From: Candidatus Scatousia excrementigallinarum
Lineage (GTDB): Bacteria > Cyanobacteriota > Vampirovibrionia > Gastranaerophilales > Gastranaerophilaceae
Assembly: GCA_018711035.1 (NCBI GenBank)
Contig: DVIU01000217.1
Span: forward strand, 1-33,316
Direction: 5' to 3'
Length of the DNA stretch: 33,316 nucleotides
Part shown: positions 6,688 to 18,600 of the stretch, in pieces
Layout of the letters: each line of letters opens with the position of its first letter
Numbering within the stretch: the first letter of the stretch is position 1
Translations under genes and position numbers: made by a program
Notes under the pieces: generated by a model
Databases searched by the model: none
What the model was told of the DNA's origin: nothing
What the model saw: only the letters and a program-made list of their open reading frames with translations

Positions 6688-9600
6688 ATGAAAAAGGTTA
6701 GAACGTTTAAAACTATTGTTACAAAAGCTTTTGCGTTATTTTTATGTTTGAGCTTTATATTTCAGCAATCACTGATAGTACCGGTACTTGCAAGTGAGAT
6801 TACGCCGGATAATTCAGCCGGCATGGGAGCTAATATTAATAATCCTGTAGACGGTGTTTATGATATTACTGCAGGGTTTACTCATGGCTCAACTGATTTT
6901 GGTCATTTTGATCAATTTAATCTTACTCCCGGAGATGTGGCTAACCTTATAAATTCTGTTGGTATAAATAAATTTGTTGCTTTAGTAAATAATCAGGTTA
7001 ATATTAACGGTCTTTTAAATATCCTTAACAGCGGCGGTGTTTTTAATAACGGGCATGCCGTATTTGTATCCCCTAGCGGTATCGTAATAGGTGCCTCAGG
7101 AGTCCTTAACGTCGGAGCGCTTTCATTAATTACTCCTTCGCAGGGTACTTATAATAATTTTGTTGGCGGTTTGAAAGCAAATCCTACAGAAGATTTAACC
7201 GCATTGAAAACTGATTCGCAGGGAAATATAACCATAAACGGTAAAATTATTGCCCGCGGTGATGTCGAAATGTACGGTAAAGACATTACAATCGCAGGCG
7301 ATGGTAATTCGTCCGCAGGTATTCTTGCCGGTTTAGGAGATAAATTAAAAAATCAGGTTTTGACAGCAGATAATGCTGAACAAATTTTTAACGGACTTGT
7401 CTCTAATGCGATTCAAGACCCGACAGGTTTTGGCTTTGAAAACGGAAAGGTTGTTATAAAAGCTCAGGCTGTAAATAATCATGCTCCTGATTCGAATGTT
7501 ACATCTGCCGGTGTAAATATTAAAAATGCGGCTATTGTCGGTAAAGATATTGATATTTCCGTAACAGCTTCCGATACTATAGAAACAACGGCGGACGAGG
7601 CAGGTTCTGTTAAAGATATTGTATTAAATATTGATAAATATTTTGACATGGAAAATCCTTATGAAGATTTTACAGGTGCAAGAGCCGAAGCTGTGATTAA
7701 TATTGAAAATTCAAAACTTGCAGCAGTAGACAATATTAATATCTCAACAAATGCTTCCGCAACTACTAACATTTCTTCAGCTGATAAACCTTCCAGCGCG
7801 CTGGTATTAGCATTAGGAAATTCCACAAAATCAACAATTGATATTAAAAATACAAAAATTAATGCAGGCGGTGACCTCAATGCCAATGCTGTATCGGAAA
7901 ATATTTCTGAAATTGAAATCTCGAACGAAGCAGAAGATTCCGATGATATGAAGTCAAAAGCTTTAATTGCGGTTAACCATACCTCAAAAGCCGATACTCA
8001 TGTTGTTATTGATAATCAATCAACAATAAAAGCTGATAATCTTAATGTGAAAGCTGTAAATGCTACCAATAATAATATTTCTGTTACAAACACAGTTAAA
8101 TATGAAGGAGATTCAAAAGACGGAAAGAAAGCCGGCAACAATGCCGCTAGTTCTGCCGGAGTTTCCTTGCTTTTAAAAAATGACAGAATTACAACAAATG
8201 CTGAAGTCAATGCGAATACCGAACTTAAAGGCGAGGCTAAAGTTACTGCACAAAATTTACACGTAAGCAATACTGCAATTTCTTCCTCGGGGGTTGTTGC
8301 AGAAGAAGATGACAAGGAGTCCGAAAAATCTGATACTGATACCTCTGGTATTTTTTCTAAAATTCAGGATATTTTGGCTTCATTCTCGCAGGCCGGAGTT
8401 GATTCCTCTAATCCGACTTCAGGGTCTTCCGCTTCAGGGTCGGGAACTCCTGCTGCGGAAATGAGCGGTGTTGTTAATATTAATAAAAGTGAAGTTACAA
8501 CAACAGCCTCAATAGGAAGCACTGATTTTAATGCAGGCGGGGATGTATCTGTTGAAGCTAATACTATTGATTACACAACTAATATTGCTTCTGCCGCTTC
8601 CTCTGACGGTGCAAAGTTTGCACCTGGTGCAGCTGTGATTGTAAATTCACAAAATAATACTACAAAGGCAGTGATTAAAGATAATTCTAAAGTTAGTGCA
8701 AAATCTGTTAAGCTGAATGCGACTACAGAATTGCCTTTGACTCTTGCTGAGCTGAAGTTGAATATTTTAGACAAAAGTTTTTCATTAAACCCGCAGTCTA
8801 ACGGAAACTGGGATTTCTCAGGTTTTGAAGGCAGCGGCGATGACTACGCCGGTATAGATTTAAGCGACCTTGATTTTGGCTTTATCGGTGAAGACGGAAG
8901 TCCTGTAGAATTTTCAACACAGTTTTTTAATAATCAGGCTACTTCTGCTGCAAACGGTGTTACTACTGGAATTGCCGGTGCCGTCGTTTACAATTCCATC
9001 GTAAACGACACAACTGCGTCGATTGGAAACAACGCAGTTGTTACTGCTTCTCAAGGTGATATAATTGCCAATGCCGTAAATTCTGTTGTCAATTATAACG
9101 CAGCAGGCGATGTCTCCGCATTATTTAAACAGGATGATAAAGCAAACGGAGGTAAGTTCGGACTTGGCGGGTCTGTTCTTATTAATAATTATACAAATAA
9201 CGCAACGGCTTCAATTGGGAAAAATGCAACCGTAACGGCCGGGAATGGAAAAGTTGAATTAACTTCCGCGAACGAGGCTTCTTATATGAATCTTGTTTCT
9301 TCCGGTGCCCAAGCCGGTAAATTTGCTCTTGCCGGGTCGGTTCTTGTGAATAATATTAATGGAAATACAGAATCAAAAATCGGGGAACAAGCAAGAGTAA
9401 AAGCTGCCGTAGTGAACGTAAAAGCAGGAGAAGGGCAAATTAAAACTGCTGCAAATACAGACGGTTTGAAAGATGATTCTCTTGACTTGAATCAGGAACG
9501 TTCGGCAAAAGACAAAACGTCCGTAATAAATATCGGCGGAGCAATCTCACAGCAAAAAGCCCGGAAAGGACAATCTTCTGGTAAAGCTTCTTCCGGAGGT

Positions 9601-12600
9601 AATAACAGTTCAGGTGCTGCAATAGGTGCTACTGTTATGGTGAATAATATTAACAAAAATGTAAAAGCTTCTATTGGTAACAATGCAGAAATAACCGCAA
9701 CAAAAAGTGTTGATATAAAGGCAAATACAGAAACCGGAACATTAAATATAGGTTTGGCAGGTGCTTTTACCGGCGGTGTTAAAACCAAAAAGCCAGCCTC
9801 AAAAGATTCATCATCACAAGGGCAGGATTTCGGAAATTTTGGCAACTGGCAGGATAGTGTCGGTAATATTACAGATAGAGTAGAAAATGCGGTTTCCTCT
9901 ACTGATAATACCGTTAATAATGCTACAGGAAGTTCTGTAACAGACCATTTGCAGGGTAGTGATGTTCAGGGCGCTCTGGGTTCTACAAATAATACCCCTA
10001 ATGATGTTACACCGGGTACTTCCGGTACAACTTCACAAGGGCAAAATCTTGCAGGTCATAGTGGAAACCTTATGCAAAATGAAGATGGCTCCAATGCTGT
10101 TGCAAACGGCTCAACTGCAACAAACAGCTTTTCGACAGCGGCAGCCGGAGTAGTCAATGTAAATTCCAATGAAACTAATGTAGAAGCATCTATTGGAAAT
10201 GCAACCATAAATGTCGGAGATTCACTAAATGTCGAGGCTTCACAGGATACTCAAGGCCTGGATATTGCAACAGGTGTATCAAAAGCAGGAAATTTAGGCG
10301 CAGGTGCTGCTATAAATGTTAATTCAAAAGCAGGTTCAACAAATGCCTTAATGAATGGTACGAATGTTATATTTACCGGTTCCGGTGACAGACTCAGTGT
10401 AATTGCAGATGAAACGAATAACAATATTGCCGTGGCACTTGGAGTAGGTGCAGCAAAAGGCGGTAATAATACCCAGATTGCAATCGGGGGTTCTTTTAAT
10501 ACGAATTTAATTGAAAATTCAGTCAAATCTTCAATGAATGATGTTGACGTTGAAGGCAAAGGTAATACAGAAATAGAAGTTATTGCAAATAACTATTCTA
10601 AATCCTATAAAGGTGCCGGCGGTGTAGCTTATGCCGGCGGTAAAAGCAACAGTTCAGGCGGAGGCGCTACCGGAGGTGGCGTTTCAGGTAGCGGAACTTC
10701 AGATGGTGGCAGCACCGGTGTAGGGGCTGGTGTAGCCGGTAATATTGATGTTTATAATAAAACTACAAAGGCTGAAATAACAAGTTCAGAAGGGAATAAA
10801 TCAAAACTTACAAATGTCGGCAATGTCTCTGTTGAAGCTAACAATAAAGGCGGTGCTACAGACGATGTTATCGGTTTTTCTATGGGTGGTGCCATATCCG
10901 GTGCAAATACTTCTGCGAATTTTGCAGGTGCAATTGGTGTTGGTGTATTTGGAAATGAAGTTAGTGCTTTGATTAAAAACGCTGATATTTCTTCAATCGG
11001 AGATATTAATGTAAATGCGGATTCAAACCTTAATCTTGCAAATATTACAGGGAGTGCATCAATTTCCAAAGCTTCAAAAGGTGCCGGAGTTGGCATCGGT
11101 ACTGTTGTAAATGTTATTAATAACATTGTTATTGCCGGAATTGAAGATACAATAATTTCAAAATCAAAATCAGTTAATGTCAATGCAAAAGAAACAGAAG
11201 TTTTACAATTCCTTGCGGCTAATCTTGGGTTTAATGCCGGTGTAGACGCAAAACATGTCGGGGTTTACCCAAATGCGATAGTAAGCGTTCTGGATAGTGA
11301 TATAAAATCTTATATCACCGGTGGTTCTGTGACTTCTGATGGTAATGTCGCCAGTAAAGCCGCTTATGATTCTGATATTAAAGGTATAACGGCAGTTCTT
11401 GCAAGCGATGGATTTGTTGTTGGTGGTAATATTGTAAGCAATGTTCTGACAAATTCAACAACTTCAAATGTAAATTCGACTGTTTCGGCAGGTGGTCAGT
11501 TGAGTTCTGTTGCGGAAGCTGACGAAAATATAGATGTTATAGCCGCAGGTGCTGCTATTTCATCCGGCAAACTTGCGGTGGCAGCAAATATCGGTGTAAA
11601 TGTTCTTGATAATACAACTGACGCTAAACTTGGCGGAAATGTTACGAAATCCGGAAGTGTAAATGTAAATGCTTCAGATACAACCAATTTAAAAACCAGA
11701 GGAGGTACTCTTTCGGGTTCGGCTGGAACAGGTGTGGGAGGTTCAATTATTGTTGATGTCCTCGTAAAAGATGTTTCAGCTTCGATTTCGGATGGAGCAA
11801 ATATTAATTCTGACGGAAATGTGAATGTAAATGCTTCTGCAAAAAATTATTCCGGCGGGGACTCTAAACTTTCGATAAATTTAGCGGATATTTTAAATAA
11901 TATAGATAATATTGATTTAGAAAATTATGAAGAATTAAAAGACTGGCAGATGACCTATGACCTTGTAGGAGGAGGCAGTACAGCTCTCAGCGGTTCATTG
12001 ATTACGAAAGTTGTCAATAACAACGTAACTGCTTCTGTTGGTAATGCTGTTGTCAACTCGGGGTCTTTAAATGTTGCAGCTTCTGAAGATGTAGTCATTA
12101 ATGCAATTGTGGGTAATATTTCCGGCGGTGCAGGTAAAACTATCGGTGGTTCTGCTTTTGTTAATGTTGTAACAGGAACTACAGAGGCTAAAATCGCCAA
12201 AGGAGCTAATGTTACAACTACATCAAAAGGCGTAAGTGTTATAGCTGATAATAAGCAGTCAATCCGAACAATAATGGTTATGGGCGGTGGCGGACAGATT
12301 GCCGTTAACGGTTCTGCAAATGTAAATGTATTTAATAACAATACGCTTGCGACTGTTGAAGACGGTGTAACAATCGATTCAAAAGGTGCCGTAAAGGTTG
12401 ATGCTGCTGAAAAAACTGAAGTAGAAAGCATTAACATAGCTGCTTCAGCCGGTAGCAATATTGCAGCAGGAGGAGTTATTTATGTAAACACTTTCTCAAG
12501 CGATGTTAAGGCAACAGTCGGTAAAAAAGAAGGTGAACAAACTTCTATTACAGCCGGCGGAGATATTGATGTTAATGCTGATTCAAAATCTGCATTCGGA

Positions 12601-15600
12601 GCTACAATGATGATGGCAGGTTTAGGCGGTACTGCCGGGGTTTCCGGAGCTGCGGTTGTAAATGTTGTTGATGCAGTGGTTTCTTCTTATGTCGTAAATT
12701 CGTTGTTAAGTAATGCCGGTCACGATATAAATGTTCTTGCTAACAGCAATTTTAATAACTGGAAATATTCAAACAACAGCTTGTATGACACTATGAGCAA
12801 AACAGAATCATACCTGACAGGCAAAATTGATGAAATTGATATGGATAATTTCACTCCGATTGTAAATATCTTATCCTTATCAGGCGCAGGAACGGCTGCT
12901 GTAGGTGCTGTTGCGGTTGCAAACACAGTTACAAATAATGTTTCTGCTGTTGTAGAAAATTCTAATATTACAAATACAAACAGTTTGAATGTCTCGGCAA
13001 CAACAGCTTCACAAACATACGACGCGCTGGCAAGTCTTGCAGGTTCCGGTGTTGCGTCTGTAACAGGCAGTGCTCTTGTAAACTTAATTGAAGGAGAGAC
13101 AAAAGCTGCTGTTATAGGAACTACAGTTGAACGCGGTTCCGTTTATGTAAATGCAGCAGACAATGCCTATATGGATGGTATTCTGCTGGGAGTTGCAGGA
13201 GCAGGAACCGCTGCTGTGACAGCTTCTGTGAATACAAACCTTACAGAAAATAAGGTTAATGCCGTAATTGATGAATCAACTATACGTGATGCTGATAAAG
13301 TTAGCGTTAAGTCTGAATCAAACAAAAAAGCCTCAACTCTGGCAAGTGGTATTGCTGTTTCAGGTGGAGCCGGTGTAAACGGTCTTGTTATTGTTAATCA
13401 GAACGAAACCGAAAATAATGCAAAGATAACTAATTCAACAATAAAAACTAAAAATGATGTTAAAGTTGAAGGCAAGAGTTCTTTTAAAACATTTGACGCC
13501 TTAGCTTCAGCAGGAGTGTCGACTGTAGCCGTAAACGCCGCTGCAATTTCAAACATTGCGGCAAATAAAAATACAGCTTCAATTGAAAATACTAATATTT
13601 CAGAATCAGGTTCGGTAACTGTTAATGCTGAAAGTACAAATGACATAAAAGGTAATAATATTTCGCTCGGTGTAGGTGGAGGTGCGATTGGGCTTTCTGC
13701 TCTTGTAAACCTAGTTGAGTCTGAAACAAAAGCCTTTATAAATAATTCAGACCCTTCTAAAATAATCAAGACCGCTGCTCTTAATGTAAAGGCAAATGAT
13801 TCAATTAACCTTGATATGAATGTCGGGGTATTAACAGCCGGAGGCGTAAGTGCTGCCGGTGCCGCAAATGTTAATATTATAAATAATGCTGTACTGGCAG
13901 AAATAAAATCTCAATCCGAAATATCAGCCTCATCGGTTAATGTTAATGCAGTATCTGATATGGATATAAATATATTAACTGCATCTGCCGCAGTCGGAGC
14001 ATTCGGCGGTGCTGCATCTGTTGCAGTTACCTCAATCGGCGGAAAATTTGACGATAGTAACACAGATGCATATCTTAAAACAGATGATGGCGGAAATCTT
14101 GTAGATAAAGCAATTTCACAGACAGGTGTTAAAGTTTCCGAAAATTCAAAAGGCGGAACTGTAGCCAATGTTAATGCAAATATAAAATCAGACGGCGATG
14201 TTAATGTAAAAGCCTCTAATAATTTAAATTTAGATAAAACAAATGCACAGGCTGTTGCCGGATTTGGCTCTCTCGCCGGAAATGTGCTTGTTACAAATAT
14301 GAAATATAATACGTCAGCCTCTATGCAGGGTGATGTTACCGGGAAAAATATTTCAGTAAACGCAAATAATACTGTTAAGGCAAATACTACGGCTTATTCA
14401 GCCTCATTATCAGGTGTAAATTTTGGAGGTAACGTAGCTTACTTTACTAATGATGCAACAACCTCTGCTGCAATTAATGGTGGTACAATTAAAGGTACAA
14501 ATGTGGCTGTTAATGCAACATCAAAGGATACTACATCTGTTAATTCAACAGGCGCCAGCGTTTCAGGAGCCAATATCAACGCAACAGTTGCATTGACTGA
14601 ATCAAACAATAAAGTTAGTGCTGCTATTAATAACAAAGTAAATATTAATGCGGATAAACTGGATGTTATTGCAGATAATACCAGTTCGCTTACATCTGAA
14701 CTTGCGTCGTTGAGTGCTTCTGTAATAAGCGGTCAGGTTGTAATTAATAAAGCTGAATCTAGTGCTATTACAAGTGCTATCGTTGACGCAACCGGCACAA
14801 TAAATGCCGCTGATATGAATGTTATAACCTCAACCGGCGGTATAAGTGCAAAATCTATTGTAAACATGGGTGGTGTGTCTTTAGCCGGTGTTGATGTTAC
14901 ATCTCAGGGTGCTATAGTCAAAGCCCAATTTGATTCTGCAATTAAAGGTGACGCAGAGATAGTAAATAAAAATAGTGATAAAACCGGCAGTACCAATGTT
15001 TATGCCGGTGTAAAAACCGGTACGACAGAAGCCGGTGAAATTAAAGCAGAAGCGTCTGCCAAACAGGTAAAGGCAGGATTAGCAGGTGTTGGTGTCACAA
15101 GCCTTAATGCTAACGTAAGTGCTGCAACTGATGTAACAATTAATCCTGCTAATTTGAAAACCGATAACTTAAATGTATTTTCAAAATTAAACAGGACTGC
15201 TAATGTTGGGTCAGAATCCGGAAGCCTTAGTGCTATAGAATTGAGTACTCTTGATATGGACGCCTATGCCGGTGGTTCAAACACAATTACTATCGCTGGT
15301 AATACGGAAGTTGAAAAGGCTATTAACGTTCAACTCGGCGATAAAGCAAACGTTAATACTTCAATTATGAACCAGAGCATAAGCCTTGTTGGAGCCAATG
15401 TGAATACTGCTGATGCTGTAATTGATACGGATACGACAATTAATATTGGTGGAAATCTTTCTATGGATAATATGACCGTAAATTCTAATGTGGAAAGAAA
15501 CACGGTTAATTCCTCAGAATCGTCTGGTGGTGGGTTTGTAGATGTTAATTCTTATAAAATGACAACAAATTCCGGCGGGGATTCAACAATAAATATTACG

Positions 15601-18600
15601 GCAAATATTCAGGGCGATTCTAAAAACGCAGTGGATGTAACTTCAACTGCCAAAAATACTGCCAATACACGGATTTCAAGTAAATCGGCCGGTCTTGCAG
15701 CTATTGCAAAAAATGAAACAAAAAATACAATTACTGCAACAAATAAAATTAATGTAAACGGTGCAAACATAAAAACTAACGGTGGCGATATTTCAATTAA
15801 GGCAGACAGTGAAAACCGTGTATTAATGCGTCAGAATGAACAAGGTGCCGGTGCAATTGTTATTCGCGGAGGTAAAATCAACAATTCTATTAATTCTATT
15901 GCCGATGTTGAATTTAATAATGCAAATATAGAAGCTGAAAATGTTAATGTTTCTGCTTCTGCAAAATTGGGTACAATCGGCGATAAAGAAATATCATACA
16001 GAGTTGGTGTATCAGGTTTTTCCGCTACACATGATGCTGATATCTCAAACGATATTACTCAAAATTCAAATATCAAGTTTAATAATTCTACAGTCAAGGC
16101 TAAACAAAATATGAATGTAAAGGCCAGAACTGAAAGTACATTAAAACAAAAAATCTATACCGAAGGTGACGGTTTTGTAACGAAAAACGTTGCAACCTCC
16201 AATCTTAAGGTGACTAACAATAATAATATTACAATTAGCAAAGGGTCAACTTTAGAAGCGAATGACTTGAATCTTGCTATGGATTCAAAAAATATTTTAC
16301 ATTCGGAATCCGTCACAAATGCTGATCACTTTGGAGGTTTAGACCCTGAAGCTCATGCAAATCTGGAATTAACTATTAACAATACAATTAATAACAGCGG
16401 TGAACTCAAAGGTAAAGACACTGTTCAGATTAATTTTATGAAGGATGATTCTGTAAATGAATTGACACAGCTTGCCGAATTAACTGTTGATGCGGCTGTC
16501 GCAACCGGCGATGCCGATGGTTATCTGAAATATAATGTTAATAATAACCTCAATGTAAATGAAGGTGCAAGCATATCATCAGGAAAAGATGTTGCTATAC
16601 GTTACAGCGACGGTGATTATAAACTTAATTCAAGAGTTCATTCTAAAAAGACAAGTTATCTGCTTTTTGGTATTCCTATTACTGTGGAGGATGATTATTC
16701 TAATGTTTCAAGAGGCGGAACAAGTAAACTTACCCTTAACGGTGAAATTACAGCAGGAAGCGAGTCTAAATATAACTTTGAAATTGATAGAGACGGTAAT
16801 GTCGTTGAACACAGCGGCTTTGAAGATAAATATGAAAAAGTTGACAGTGATAAAGTCATTTCTGCTGAACAACAGGAAAAAGATAATGAGAAAGTAATTT
16901 CAGAAGTTAAAGATGAAATTGAAAATATTAATAACGAAATTGCAGAAATGAAAAAGAATCAGGAAGCAAACTCAAAAGAAATTGCAGAATATGAGCAAAA
17001 GCTTGAGCAATACCAGACTCTTCTTGACAGTTTAAATGCAAATAAAGATAACACAATAACAATGGATAACATTGAAAATCAAATCAAAGATAAAGTAAAT
17101 GAAAAAATAGAAGATGCAGATAACTTCTGGTCAAATTATAATAAATATGCAAATGAGCATAAAGGTGAAGGCGGTGACTTATTTGATAAATATGTAGATA
17201 CTCTTTCGATTGAAAATAAAGCAGAAGTAAAATCTGCATATCATTCAGTGGCTGACAATATTACAACAGATGCGGAATCAGGATTAGCTATATTTAAACA
17301 GGGTGATTTAATAAGCATAATCTCTGATAAAGATTCCGTGCAGGAATCAATTGACAGACTTGAGCAGGTGGTAAATAATTATACCCAGCAATTAAATAAC
17401 CTTAAAATAAAAGGTGAAGGGCTAATATCTTCAATACAAAGCAATTCAGAAAGTCTTTCTGCTATGAATGACCAGCTTAAATACCTTGAAGATTTAAGAG
17501 GTTCTTTTACTGATACAAGTGTCGGTAAACCTTATTTCAAATTTGATAATTTAGATATTCCTAATGCAAAAATTGAAATTAGCGGCATTGATATGAAGGT
17601 TGTAAAAGATTCCAACGGCAATGAATCATTAGCTCCGAATATCGAAGGTAATGGCAATTTCCATATTTTTGCTCCTACTGTAGAGGTAACGAATTATTCG
17701 GATTATGATTTGGTATTCGGGAATATAAACTATAATACTTCAGGTAATTCAGGGCTCATCATAAATGATGTAACCTATAATCACCTTGCAAATAAAGATA
17801 CTCCTGTTGCAGATAATGTTCATCTGCTTTCAGGCGACACAACCGGTGATTTTAATCCAGGCATATCGATTAAAAATCTTTATGACCATAATAATCCGGT
17901 AGCCGGAGGGTCGATTGTTTCAAATATAATAATGAACGGACTTATAAACTTTAATAACGGATATTTGTCAATCTGGAATGAAAGCGGTGATATAACCATA
18001 AAAAGTTTAATCAATACCGCATCAAAAGATATTATTGCCACACAGGGTAATGCCGTTTACACCGGCGGAGGCAGCTTTGAAATTAAAGAAAATGACAGAT
18101 TTGTTGCAGGTAAAGATGTAACCGTAAATGCATCAAATATTAAAGTTGACGGCCTTGTGCAGGCAGGTTACGGAGATAGAAATATTGTAATAACAGAAGA
18201 TATGATTAAACCTGAAAACCTTGTTGTTGACCCGAATACCGGCGAGAAGAACATGGTTGATACCGCATATCTTGACAATTCGAACGGTAATATAAAAGTC
18301 CTGTATGTTGACGGCAAGCTTCTTGTGTTCAATACACAGCAGGAAGGCGGCAACGTTAACTTTACCGGTTCTGTGTCAGGCAGCGGCACTGTTAAATATA
18401 CAGACGGTTTTGCAAATGTAAATATACAGAACAAAACAGATAAAGAACTTGTAGTTAACAATCTTGCAAATGACCGTATGAACGGACAATTTACTAACAG
18501 AGGTTCTCTGAAATCTGATAATATTATTAATCAGGGTCATTCCGAAGCCCTTACAAATATTGACTCAAACGGTAAAATCAGTATTTTAGGTTTCTTAAAA

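Noticed and set aside
8455-14960. CRISPR array or DNA tandem repeat
   Set aside because: The periodicity is at protein level, inside one open frame, with strongly diverged DNA copies. No array of identical short repeats exists in the window.
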